Assembly: GCA_030737875.1 (NCBI GenBank)
Contig: CM060922.1
Span: forward strand, 320,331,456 to 320,395,455
DNA length: 64,000 bases
Origin: Allium sativum
Taxonomy: Eukaryota > Streptophyta > Magnoliopsida > Asparagales > Amaryllidaceae
Reading direction: 5' to 3'
Shown piece by piece: positions 39,461-52,345 of the stretch; positions within the stretch are counted from its first letter, which is position 1, and each line of letters opens with the position of its first letter. Position numbers and translations under genes: made by a program. A model generated the notes under the pieces. It was not told the origin of the DNA and searched no databases. It was given only the letters and a program-made list of their open reading frames with translations.

Positions 39461-41805
39461 TGACATGCTATGCAAGTTCACACCTTTGTATGACATAAGA
39501 ATCGTATGCAAGTTACCCCCTTTGTGACATATGTGCTTCATGCAAGTTTGGGTTAAATGCTAGTTGGGTTTAATGTATGCTCATATATGCAAGTTGACAC
39601 CTTTTAAACCCATGATAAAGTCATATGCTATGATTGGTTAAACCCATGGCATTTGTGATGAATCTTCCCTTTATTATGTCATGTTATGAGAACGAATTAC
39701 GTGGGGAACGATGGGGTTAATATGCATGTTAATAAAATGGTGTGAAATGGGTATGCTTAAGCATAACATAAAGTGAATGGACATAACTGGGAATTTACCT
39801 ATTAAGTTAGGTCTACCCATATTATGGAATTGGGAATTTACCTATTAAGTTAGGTCTACCCATATTATGGAATTGGGAATTTACCTATTGAGTTAGGTCT
39901 ACCCATATTCTTGAAATTGGTAATTAATTAGGGATAATTAATACAAATTATGGGGGTGATTAATTAGGTGTAATTAATCAACTAAGACACGAGGTTGGAC
40001 GCTTTTGTAGCATAAGACTGCCCGGAACCGACCGGCAAATCCAGCGGCTACAAATGATTGGCCCAATGTGAGAGGTCTTAGTCATAAACTAAATACGTGA
40101 CAAGTGTAAAGACACGAGGTTAGACTCTGTTATGGTGTAAGGCTGCCCGGAACCAACCGGCATTTCCAGCTGCCATAAAAGACAGTCTAATGTGAGAGGT
40201 CTTTACAAAGGTTACGATCTTAATTAATTAAGAAACACTTAACCAAATTAGCATGTAGTGAGGCATGAGGGGTTAAGTGGGTGCCTTGGGTGGCATGTAG
40301 TAACTAGTGGGGGTGCCTTGGGTGGCATAAGGAAACTAGTGGGTTGCCTTGGGTGACAATAGAAAATACGATTAGAATACTTAACCAAAGTGGAACATGT
40401 AATTAAACATGATTAAAGGGTTAAGTAAGTGCCTTGGGTGGCATGTGGGAATCAAGTAAGTGCCTTGGGTGGCATGTGGAAATCTAGTGGGTGCCTTAAG
40501 TGGCAATTGAAATATGATTAAATGACAAGCTTAAGTAGTAGCTTGTGAAGGCCTTAAGTGGCAATTGAAATATGATTAAATGACAAGCTTAAGTAGTAGC
40601 TTGTGGGGGCCTTGAGTGGCAATTGAAATATGATTAGATGACTTAACCAAACCTTAACATGTAAGTGGGCATGATTATAAAAAGGGGGGTTAAGTGGGAT
40701 GCACTAGATAAAATGACAAGCTTAAGTAGTAGCTTGTGGGGGCCCATTTCAACCAATATCCCAAACGTATCTTTGTGGGCTCGACCCAAGTCGAGGATGG
40801 GACACGCATATTGGGCTTGACTGTAAGAGGCCAAAACGGGTTAGCGGTGGCAATGCAAGTCCAACGGGTTTCATATGCGTGTGTGGACCCGGGCTGGTAA
40901 GTAAGACGTTGTTGCATCGTGTAGGTATAAGCCGTGCACCGTTGATATTATCAGGTTGCCACTTTGGGGAATGATACACCCCACTGTGGGGCCAGCACGG
41001 GTATCTACGATAGGGAGCCGATCGCTTGGGGAGTAGTGGGTACACCTAGTGGAGATAGGGGCAGACGGCACCTATATAGTCAGCTAGGGGTACACGAAAC
41101 TACTATTAAAAATTACTAAGTACACTTAGTGGGATCAACCTTAAGTAGGAATTACCCTTGGGTGGGTAGAACTGGTGTGGTGCAGTGTAGGAATTACCCT
41201 TGGGTGGGTAGATCTGGGATGGTGCAGTATAGTAATTATCCTTGGGTGGGTAAATGCGTCTTTTCGGTTATCTTAGTACATCCTGTGTTTAGTTGACTAC
41301 TTAGTGTAGTCATTATCCCCAGAGGTACCGTACCTTGTTTATATCATACCCTAGTTACTTTAATGATTGTATTGTTAAGGTTATAGGACTCGCTCAGACT
41401 TATGTCTGACCCCGTTGTTTTTTTATCTTTTTCCCAACCCTCAGGTTTTCAGAGTGGGCCTAGCACTAGTGGGCTTTGATCAGACTGCTTTATCTATCTT
41501 TTGGAGCTTGGACCGTGGATGTAAAGCTCAGTTTATCTTTTTCTATTATGGCTATTAAGTTATGTAGTGGGATTATGTACTTTTGTTTTATCAGGATGGA
41601 TATTATGTACTTGACTCTTGTTTATGGTTTTGGTGTAACCAAACATGTTTTACTTTCCGCTGCAATGAAATGATGTTTTAAATTCTCAAGTATTACTTAT
41701 ATCTGTCTTGTTGTAATTTTTCTGTTCTATATTCACTTAAAATACTCCACCGATGTTATGGCATTCCCATAGTGAGTGACCGTAGCGGGTGTGGGGTGTT
41801 ACACG

Positions 41806-41817
41806 TGGTATCAGAGC
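41806..41817 (+). promoter_or_regulatory. Primer binding site of D
   Basis: TGGTATCAGAGC, two bases after the 5' LTR, matching the initiator tRNA-Met 3' end. Confidence 0.92.
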
Positions 41818-41944
41818 TTAAGGTTACCAGAACAGATAAAATTTTTAGAAAAACTATTTTCTAAGAATATTTTTGAAAGGAGTATTTTCAAAAACATGTC
41901 TTTTAAGAGAAAAGTTTTTGAAAGAAAAGCATAATCCCCGATAG

Positions 41945-44900
41945 CTATATCTTTATCTTTCGAATTCTCCGTTTTGAATCTCTTCCTCTCTCGTTTTGAG
42001 TTCCCCCTCCGTGTATAGATGATCTTTCTAAGATAGATAAGAATGGAAAACCACTTCAAGGGACTTAGACATTAGTCGGACTAGAAGTTGGTTCAAGAAG
42101 GAGGAGGACTTGTAGGTACCTATTGGATAGACGATGGGAGGAAGGCTCAAGTAGTTGTTGTTTAATGAAGGACGAAACCTCATTTTGATGGGAGGTTACG
42201 AGTGGAGAATGGGAAGAAGAAGGCGAGTAGTTATCCTTTCGGGAGGAATAGGACACCTTATTAGGATTGTCCAAAGAGGCAAGGGCAAGGTATGGAATCT
42301 CCTGGAGGGTAGTTGTATTCCCTCACGGCTAGTGTACCAGATGGGGATAGGACCGTCTAGGTTGGAATTTGGATTTCTTTATTATCCGGTTCAAACTATA
42401 TTTGATTCTGACGCATCGAGTTCGTTTATCTCATCATTGTTAGTTGAGTCACTGCACTTAGACACCAGTTTAGTAGATGATCCCTTAGTTGTTTCAAACC
42501 CAATTGGGGGCTCCATGATGTGTTTGGGTTTGAAAGTTTCTATACTTAGCGTTGAGTTCAGATGTGATGCTTTTTGGGCTTCACGGGCTATGGGGTAGTT
42601 TTGGGCATGGACTAGTTATCCAGTAATGGTGCCGTTCTTGATTTTGAAGGGAGAGTTGTTAGGCTTATGACCCGCTTGGGTAACACTCTCGAGATCTCTT
42701 GTAATCCCATGGAATCTGTTATGCTAAGTTATCTAGAATCGCTTGACACGTCGGTCTAGAGTTTGCGATCTGTTAGAGTGGTCCGGGAATACTCGGATGT
42801 GTTGGAGGAGGTGAAGGGCTTACCTCCGGAGCGGGAGATTGACTTCCGAATATATCCGGTAGACAATGCCAAACCAGTATCTTGCCAGTGTGCCACATGG
42901 TTCCTCGTGAGAGGAGGGAACTCCATAAGCAAGTAGGCGATTTGCTTGAGAAGGGGACGAAGTATATCGGAGTGGGATGCTCCAGTAGTTTTTGCTATGA
43001 AGGCGGATGGGTCCCTCGGACTTTGTGTAGATTATAGGGAGTTTAACAAGATAACAAAGAAGAATAGACACCCATTGCCGAGGATTGATGATCTCTTTGA
43101 TCAGTTGGTTGGCGCCTCAGTGTTTTCGTAGTAGGACTTAGCCACGGGGTTTCGTCAGTTGAGAGCGGCTGAGGATAGTATAGAGAAGACTGCCTTTAGG
43201 ACTCCGGATGTTTTTTTTATGAGTGGCTGGTGATGCCATTTGGTTTGACGAACGCCCCCGCATACTTTGTTGATTTGATGAGAAGGGTGTTCAGGGAGTA
43301 CCTAAATAAGTTCGTGATGGTCTTTGTAAATGACATCTTGGTCTTTTCTAGGAGCGAAATAAGTTTTCGTATGTGCTCAATAGGTTGAGCAAAGCCAGTT
43401 ATGGGATAAACGGTGGTTTTGGAGCGAGACTGGCGAGGACATCCAGAGTTGGACAAGGGCTTAATTAGTTAGCCGTTTTTACTAGTATCATCTCACGTAG
43501 GTCGTCTGAATTCGAAGGAGGTATCCCTTGGGTGTTTGTCTGATATTGGTTTAGGCCTTTGGGGCTTGCATTTGGGGGATGCCGAGTTCGACTAGGGTGG
43601 TCTGCGTGAGAGATGGACAGTGGTGATGATTTTGGATGGGGTAATATCCTGGTTTTCTCTAAAAATGGAGAAGAGCATGCCCTACATCTTAGGGAAGTGT
43701 TGGAGACTCTTCGAGCGCATAGTCTTAGGACAGCAAAAGTGGATGGGATTCGTAGCATCCTATGAGTTTGAGATAGCGTATACCCATGGCAAGGGTAACG
43801 TGGTAGCGGACGCCTTAAGTAGAAAAAGTTTGTCCTCGAGTTCATTGTTCGTTGAACGACGGAGCTTAGAGTTTATTTCTATGTTTGACTTTAGACCTTC
43901 CGTTGACTTTGTACCCGGTTTGCTAGCCTCCTTGGAGGTTAGGCCTACTCTTTTGGGACGGATTGGCGAGGCACAGCGAGACGACCCACAGTTGGTTGAG
44001 TTAGTAGAGAAGCTCATAAGGGGGGGGGGAGTCGTCCAGCCATTTGAGTAGGTACACCCTAGATGGTAAGGGGTGGTTGCGTAGAGACGGTAGACTTTGT
44101 GTACCGCAAGACGAGGGTTTGAGGAAGGCTATACTTGATGATGCACATCGGTCGAAGATGACCATTCATCCCGGTGGGGACAAGATGTACCAATACATGA
44201 AGCGAGTTTTCTTTTGGGCCGGTATGAAGAAAGATGTGGCCGAGTATGTTGCTAGATGCTTGGTGTGCTAGCAAGTGAAAGCGGAGCAGAAGAAACCCGG
44301 TGGGTTGCTTCACCCATTGGAAGTTCCGCTATGGAAGTGGGATAGTGTCTCGATGGATTTCGTCAATGGATTAGCAAGATCGAGGAAGGGTAATACGGGA
44401 ATTTGGGTTGGGGTAGACGAACTTACTAAGAGTGCCCATTTTATACCCGTGAAGAGTAAGAGGAATGCTCAATGGCTAGCTTGAATCTACGTTCGAGGGA
44501 TTGTTAGATTGCATGGTGTACCTTCCAGCATAGTGAGTGATCGAGATCCTATCTTCACTAGCGAGTTTTGGAAGAGTTTGAAAGAGGCGGTAGGGACTCA
44601 GCTGTGTTTGAGCACCGCAAATCATCCTCAGACGGACGGCCAGACCGGGAGGGTGAATTGCATTTTAGAAGACCTTTTGAGGCTATGTATCTTAGATTTT
44701 GGAGGTACATGAGAAGAGCATCTTCCATTGGTGGAGTTCGCATATAATAACAGCTTTCAGTCTAGTATTGGCGTGGCTCCTTTCGAAGCTTTTTAGGGAA
44801 GGCCTTGTCGATCACCTACATGTTGGTGGGAATCTACGGATAAGATCTTGCTTGGGCCCGATATGGTTAGGAAGACTTCGGAAAAGATTGATTTGATTCG

Positions 44901-45482
44901 AAGAAGGATGAAAGCGGCGCAAGACAGACAGAAATCTTATGCGGACAAAAGGAGAGCAGAGCTTGAGTTTGATGTTGGGAACATGGTCTTTGTCAAGTAT
45001 CTCCGTTACGAAATGTGGTTCGCTTTGGATCTGTTGGGAAGTTAGCACCAAGGTTTGTTGGACCGTTTCCTATTAAGGAAAGGATTGGACAGATGGCCTA
45101 TAGAGTGGAGTTGCCCGACAGACTTAGTGGTGTACATGATGTATTCCATGTGTCACATTTGAGGAAGTGCCTACATGAGACCGCAGAGGTGGTAGAGCCG
45201 AGCTTGCTTAGAGAAGTGGAAGTAGAGCGTGATGCGACTATTCGACGAGCTCCTACTCGCATCCTCGGGTCAGAGACTAGGAAATTGAGGAATCGAGAGG
45301 TTCAACTAGTCAAAGTAAAATGGGGAGAAGATGAGAGCAATGCTACTTTGGAGACGGAAGCGAAGATGCGTTCATTGTACCCATTCCTTTTTGAGGGTAT
45401 GTCTTTTAACTTCTCCTCTATCATTTGTCTAGTACTTATCTTATCTTTAGTATGTCCTCTCTTTAGTACTTTTGACCTTTAG
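41945..45482 (+). pseudogene. Decayed gag-pol of element D
   Basis: Fragments follow the E polyprotein in order. There is a short gag relic (42080-42230); the zinc-knuckle part is missing. The protease site DSG has become DSD (near 42408). RT begins near 42800, but the pair after FV is ND instead of DD (43325-43335), so a metal-binding Asp is lost. A partly repeated stretch (43320-43690) replaces the thumb and most of RNase H. The integrase and chromodomain-like end (44044-45400) are recognisable but cut by stops where E has CAG, CAA, TGG, TCA or TAT codons (for example 43129, 44269, 44481, 44709, 44793). No product could be functional. Confidence 0.93.
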
Positions 45483-45950
45483 ATAGGGTAAACCTATGGT
45501 TGAAACATGTGTTTGAGACATGTTATGATTGATGGATGCATGTGGATGCAAGTGTTTGCTAGTGGTTGCTCGTGGATGCATATACACACACTCTAGACAC
45601 TAGATCGGCTCAGTCACTTCATATTGCATATTGCATATAATTGTGTGTAGGTAGCTATATTTATGGATGTATAATGATTGTGTTATCATATGGATGATGC
45701 ATTTTGGTGAATGTTTGTGCACTCATGTAGATATTGTATGTGTCGATAGGGTTCTCTCGCATACATAATGGATGCATGGCACTATCATGGTTTGCATATG
45801 TTCATACATTAGATAGGGAACATATACACACACTTTTTGCATATGCTCATACATCATTAGAAATTGTTTTAAGGACAATGGATGCCCGTGTTTGATGGAT
45901 TGAGTAGATGGTTGTTTGGATGGTAGGATATGCATTCTCCTTAGCTTAGA

Positions 45951-45985
45951 GATTTCGGGGACGAAATCCTTTAAGGAGGGGAGAA
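45951..45985 (+). promoter_or_regulatory. D hairpin and polypurine tract
   Basis: GATTTCG (45951-45957) and CGAAATC (45962-45968) with loop GGGA, then CTTTAAGGAGGGGAGAA up to the LTR at 45986; 17 bases separate hairpin and LTR. Confidence 0.88.
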
Positions 45986-48900
45986 TGTAACACCCCGAAT
46001 TTCGGTTAATGCTAAAATTCACTAATTGTAGAATAAATAATCTCAGATGTGAGAATTGGGGGAAACGGGCTACGTCATTGCGTTCGTCTCGGAAAAATAC
46101 GCGAAATAGAGTCCGAAATTTTGTAAATCGGAGTCCGTATGGCCCAATTATGGCCCAATGAAGTTTACAGAAAATTCAAAGTTCAAAACAGATTTAAAAT
46201 TCAGGTTCAAATTTCGAAATTGGGGCCATTGGGCGCAGGTGTGAAAATTCCCGCCTAGCTACCCAAGTCGACAGGCCGGTCGACTGGGCAGTCGACTTGG
46301 CTAGGACCAAGTCGACAGCCCTGTCGACTTGGGTGTCGACAGGGCGTGCTCGGCCAGTTTGGCCTGGTGCACCATTTTAGGGTTTGGCTATGTTTTGGGG
46401 CTGTTTTCTGGAAGCTTCCGAGATCTGGTGGTCCTAATCTAATTTAGGGTTAATCTAATGGTCTAAAACACATCCTAATCCTATAAATAAGACCCTAAGC
46501 TAGCCCTAAATGATCATAATCCTATCCTCTAACTAAACTATGCCAAAATTTTCTATGATCATGGCCTCCACTCAGAACCCTAGCCTCCATCCTCTTTTAT
46601 GAAGGCTTTCATGTTCATACAAGCATTTTTAAGTTGTATGAGTGATCATTAGCTTGCATTCATCATCAAGTTGCAAGCTTTATTTTCAAGGCTAGAGTTT
46701 TTGGGTGATTTTCGGCAAGGGTTTGCTTATTGGAGTTTAGTGGTGAGTTTCTATAGCCTTAATAATCAATTGTTAAATTGATTATGATAGGATATGATAA
46801 GATATGGCTATGTTTGTGGATCAATGTGTTTATGCAAGTTTAGTATAGTGTATGTTGTGTGTTTTGCGAGTTTTATGCTATATGTTATGCAAGTATAATG
46901 CTATGTTTTATGATGCTCATTATGCAAAACACTATGTTGAACATTGATTCATATGTAACATGTTATGCAAGCTATATGCGAGATTATATGCAAGTTCATA
47001 TGTAACATGTTATGCAAGCTATATGTGAGATTATATGCAAGTTCATATGTAACATGTTATGCAAGCTATATGTGAGATTATATGCAAGTTCATATGTAAC
47101 ATGTAATGCAAGTTATGTGCATGATTATATGCAAGTTCATATGTAACATGTTATGCAAGTTATGTGTTTGGTTATATGCAAGTTATGTGCATGATTATAT
47201 GCAAGTTCATATGTAACATGTTATGCAAGTTATGTGTTTGGTTATATGCAAGTTATGTGCATGATTATATGCAAGTTCATATGTAACATGTTATGCAAGT
47301 TATGTGTTTGGTTATATGCAAGTTATGTGCATGATTATATGCAAGTTCATATGTAACATGTTATGCAAGTTATGTGTTTGGTTATATGCAAGTTAACATG
47401 TGACATGCTATGCAAGTTCACACCTTTGTATGACATAAGAATCGTATGCAAGTTACCCCCTTTGTGACATATGTGCTTCATGCAAGTTTGGGTTAAATGC
47501 TAGTTGGGTTTAATGTATGCTCATATATGCAAGTTGACACCTTTTAAACCCATGATAAAGTCATATGCTATGATTGGTTAAACCCATGGCATTTGTGATG
47601 AATCTTCCCTTTATTATGTCATGTTATGAGAACGAATTACGTGGGGAACGATGGGGTTAATATGCATGTTAATAAAATGGTGTGAAATGGGTATGCTTAA
47701 GCATAACATAAAGTGAATGGACATAACTGGGAATTTACCTATTAAGTTAGGTTTACCCATATTATGGAATTGGGAATTTACCTATTAAGTTAGGTCTACC
47801 CATATTATGGAATTGGGAATTTACCTATTGAGTTAGGTCTACCCATATTCTTGAAATTGGTAATTAATTAGGGATAATTAATACAAATTATGGGGGTGAT
47901 TAATTAGGTGTAATTAATCAACTAAGACACGAGGTTGGACGCTTTTGTAGCATAAGACTGCCCGGAACCGACCGGCAAATCCAGCGGCTACAAATGATTG
48001 GCCCAATGTGAGAGGTCTTAGTCATAAACTAAATACGTGACAAGTGTAAAGACACGAGGTTAGACTCTGTTATGGTGTAAGGCTGCCCGGAACCAACCGG
48101 CATATCCAGCTGCCATAAAAGACAGTCTAATGTGAGAGGTCTTTACAAAGGTTACGATCTTAATTAATTAAGAAACACTTAACCAATTAAGAAACACTTA
48201 ACCAAATTAGCATGTAGTGAGGCATGAGGGGTTAAGTGGGTGTCTTGGTTGGCATGTAGTAACTAGTGGGGGTGCCTTGGGTGGCATAAGGAAACTAGTG
48301 GGTTGCCTTGGGTGGCATTAGAAAATACGATAAGAATACTTAACCAAAGTGGAACATGTAATTAAACATGATTAAAGGGTTAAGTAAGTGCCTTGGGTGG
48401 CATGTGGGAATCAAGTAAGTGCCTTGGGTGGCATGTGGAAATCTAGTGGGTGCCTTAAGTGGCAATTGAAATATGATTAAATGACAAGCTTAAGTAGTAG
48501 CTTGTGGGGGCCTTAAGTGGCAATTGAAATATGATTAAATGACAAGCTTAAGTAGTAGCTTGTGGGGGCCTTGAGTGGCAATTGAAATATGATTAGATGA
48601 CTTAACCAAACCTTAACAAGTAAGTGGGCATGATTATAAAAATGGGGGTTAAGTGGGATGCACTAGATAAAATGACAAGCTTAAGTAGTAGCTTGTGGGG
48701 GCCCATTTCAACCAATATCCCAAACGTATCTTTGGGGGCTCGACCCAAGTCGAGGACGGGACACGCATATTGGGCTTGACTGTAAGAGGCCAAAACGGGT
48801 TAGCGGTGGCAACGCAAGTCCAACGGGTTTCATATGCGTGTGTGGACCCGGGCTGGTAAGTAAGACGTTGTTGCATCGTGTAGGTATAAGCCGTGCACCG

Positions 48901-49762
48901 TTGATATTATCAGGTTGCCACTTTGGGGAATGATACACCCCACTGTGGGGCCAGCACGGGTATCTACGATAGGGAGCCGATCGCTTGGGGAGTAGTGGGT
49001 ACACCTAGTGGAGATAGGGGCAGACGGCACCTATGTAGTCAGCTAGGGGTACACGAAACTACTATTAAAAATTAATAAGTACACTTAGTGGGATCAACCT
49101 TAAGTAGGAATTACCCTTGGGTGGGTAGAACTGGTGTGGTGCAGTGTAGGAATTACCCTTGGGTGGGTAGATCTGGGATGGTGCAGTATAGTAATTATCC
49201 TTGGGTGGGTAAATGCGTCTTTTCGGTTATCTTAGTACATCCTGTGTTTAGTTGACTACTTAGTGTAGTCATTATCCCCAGAGGTACCGTACCTTGTTTA
49301 TATCATACCCTAATTACTTTAATGATTGTATTGTTAAGGTTATAGGACTCGCTCAGACTTATGTCTGACCCCGTTGTTTTTTTTATCTTTTTCCCAACCT
49401 TCAGGTTTTCAGAGTGGGCCTAGCACTAGTGGGCTTTGATCAGACTGCTTTATCTATCTTTTGGAGCTTGGACCGTGGATGTAAAGCTCAGTTTATCTTT
49501 TTCTATTATGGCTATTAAGTTATGTAGTGGGATTATGTACTTTTGTTTTATCAGGATGGATATTATGTACTTGACTCTTGTTTATGGTTTTGGTGTAACC
49601 AAACATGTTTTACTTTCCGCTGCAATGAAATGATGTTTTAAATTCTCAAGTATTACTTATATCTGTCTTGTTGTAATTTTCTGTTCTATATTCACTTAAA
49701 ATACTCCACCGATGTTATGGCATTCCCATAGTGAGTGACCATAGCGGGTGTGGGGTGTTACA
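45986..49762 (+). repeat. 3' LTR of element D
   Basis: Collinear with 38058-41803. It is longer by one 12 bp GTCGAC unit (46311 region) and by a 19 bp tandem duplication of AAGAAACACTTAACCAATT at about 48170-48207. TATA box 46482-46489. Ends GGGTGTTACA, then the AAATT duplication. Confidence 0.95.
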
Positions 49763-50740
49763 AAATTCATGTTGTATGTATATAATTAATTCAATGTTGA
49801 TTGTGCGGTGATTGTGATGAACGATTGGTTTTGTATGACTTAGATCTGTTATGTGATGAATTGTGAATAATTTATCTACTTGTTAATGATCTATAAACAC
49901 AGATCTATATGTGTTCAATAAAAGATATATCACTTGTTATATTATTGATCTGGAATAGAATTGCCATTTCAATAAAAATAAATCATTCTGTTATGTGTTG
50001 AATTGCATTAGGTTTTCAATTCAGCATAAAAACATTATTTGGATTAATTTTGTTAAATTGGATTAAATTATTATTTAATATTAAATTATTATTTTGATCC
50101 TATTTATTGAAATGAATTAAGTTGTCAATTTTTGTTTAAAAATGGAATAACAATGAAACATTTCATTTTATTGTTTTCATTAAAACATGGTCTTTGCCAA
50201 ATTTGTTTAGTATTGAAATAAAAGATAACATTTTGGTTAAAACATAAGTGTTGAAATAAAAACCCCATTTTTGGAATATTTAAAAAATGAATAAAAAATT
50301 AACATTTTGTTTACATAAAAGAACCAATCAAAATTAACATTTTGTTTACATAAAAAATCAATCAAAAATTGGCATATTTTTTTACATTAAAGAATTAAAT
50401 CAAAATTCTCATATTTGTTTACATTGAATAGAATTTGTTAAAAATACACATTTTTATACATTGAATAGCATTTGTTGAAAATACACATTTTTATACATTG
50501 AATTGAATTTGTTAAAAATATACATTTTTATATATTGGATAAAATAATAACATTTTTGGTCAAAATGTGATTAATGAATAAAAATAACATTTTGGTTAGA
50601 ACATGATTTATGAAACAAAAATAATACTTTTGTTAGAATTTGATTTATGGAATAAAAATCACACTTTTATCAAAACTTGATTTTTGAAGTGAAAATATCA
50701 TTTTTTGTCAAAACAAGATCATTGAAATAAAAATATGTTC

Positions 50741-52345
50741 TTTTATTTGCATTCACAAATGCAAATATTCATTGAAAATAAACTTTGTCCATTTATTTGC
50801 ATTCATAAATGCAAATATACTTTGAAATTAAAAATTGTTCTTTTATTTGCATTCACTAATGTAAATATATATTGAAGATAAAATTTGTTCCTTTTTTTGC
50901 ATTCACAAATGCAAATATGCATTAAAAATCAAGTTTGTTATTTTATTTGCATTACTGTATGCAAATATATATATTGAAAATAAAACTTATTCTTTTATTT
51001 GCATTCTCAAATGCAAATATACCTTGAAATTCAAGTTTGTTCTTTTATTTACATTTACTAATGCAAATATGCATTAAAAACAAAAATTGTTCTTTTATTT
51101 GCATTCAATAATGCAAATATAACATAGGAAGATAAGTTAACCTTTTATTGTATTCTACAATACAAATAAACATAGAAAATAAAAGTTCACTTTTCATTTG
51201 CATTTTTCAAGGCAAATATAACATGACATAAAAGTCCACTTTTTATTTGCGTCTCACAATTTAAATACAACTTGAAAATAAAAAGTACATTTTTATTTGT
51301 GTCCCACAACACAAACAAAACTAGAAAATAAGATATGCATTGAAAATAAAAGTATCCTTTTGTTTACATTCTCTAATACAAATTTACGTTCTCTAATACA
51401 AATTTACATTTTAAAAAAAAGAAGGTTCTTTAATTTGCATTTTCCAATGCGAATATACATTGAAATAAAAATGTTCTTTTACTCCTCCGTTGCAAATAAA
51501 CATTTAAATGAATAAGTACATTTTTGTTTGCAATTTTAGATGCAACCAAAATATGATTTGAGAAGTTACATTTTTGTTTGCAGTTTTAGATGCAAACAAA
51601 AACATTAGAATGAATTTTATATTTTATTTTGTATTTTATATGAAATAAAAATAATGGACCTAAAAGTACATTTTATTTTTCAATTTAGTTCAATAAAAAG
51701 AATTGAACAAAACATTCATTTTTGGTCAATTTATAGTAGTTAAACCAAATTATTCATTTTTGTCATTTTACACTAGTGAAACAAAACAAACACTTTTATA
51801 AATCTATACTAGTTGAAAGCAAAATATGATTTAAAGAGTTATATTTTGTTTTGCAATTTTAGATGCAAACAAATATTACATTTTTATTTTGTATTTTAGT
51901 TAGAAATAGAAATATACATTTTTGTTTGTAAATTTAGTTGCAAACAAAACAATTAATATAGATTATATTTTTATTTGCAAATATAGTTGCAAATAAACAT
52001 CGTTGTTAAAAGATTATATTTTTATTTGCATACTTAGAGGCAAATAAACACCGTAGGAAAAAGATGCATTTTGTTTACAACTTTAGATGTAAACAAAACA
52101 TTAAAACTAAAAGTTATATTTTTATTTGCATTCCTTGCTGCAAATAAAACTAGAAATAAAAAGTTACAATTTTTATTTACATTCCTCGATGTAAATAAAC
52201 ATGAATTAAAAAGTTGAATCTTTATTTGCATTCTCTATTGCAAATAAAGCAGGAGATAAAAAGTTATATTTTATTTGCATTTTCTATTGCAAATAAAACA
52301 TGAAATCAAAAAGTACATTTTTATCTACACTTTAGTTGTTATAAA
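50741..52345. repeat. Hairpin minisatellite, about 28 imperfect units of ~50-60 bp
   Basis: Units are 50 bp apart at the start (50741, 50791, 50841, 50891, 50941) and vary later. Most contain an inverted repeat such as ATTTGCATT/AATGCAAAT (50745-50766), TTTTTGTTTGCA/TGCAAACAAAAA (51571-51602), TTTTGTTTACA/TGTAAACAAAA (52069-52098) or TTTATTTACAT/ATGTAAATAAA (52172-52199). Arms change together between units, keeping the pairing. Confidence 0.85.

Larger units (their letters stand above)
38058..41803 (+). repeat. 5' LTR of element D
   Basis: TGTAACACCCCG to GGGTGTTACA. It contains phased GTCGAC sites (38339-38400), a TATA box (38542-38549), a 70 bp array (about 38965-39460), the paired ACACGAGGTT modules (39983-40205) and TGCCTTGGGTGGCA and 58 bp repeats (40260-40740). 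A possible splice acceptor CCCTCAG ends at 41444. Short frames in it are duplicated in the 3' LTR and are not genes. Confidence 0.95.
38058..49762 (+). mobile_element. Element D, complete but coding-dead gypsy retrotransposon
   Basis: An 11,705 bp insertion in the B LTR with AAATT duplications on both sides. It has LTRs of 3746 and 3777 bp, primer site 41806-41817, a decayed gag-pol relic and a polypurine tract at 45971-45984. It is the same lineage as E (LTR ends, tRNA primer and pol all closely related). LTRs differ by about 1% by eye plus a 12 bp and a 19 bp length difference, whereas the internal region is heavily decayed. This mismatch suggests it moved with enzymes supplied by another copy. 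Confidence 0.95.

Noticed and set aside
40643..41071. Overlapping minus-strand frames of 63-98 codons, repeated at 48602-49030 and in part at 56773-57059
   Set aside because: Antisense frames in D and E LTRs preserved by LTR duplication and recent origin; no start context or family match.
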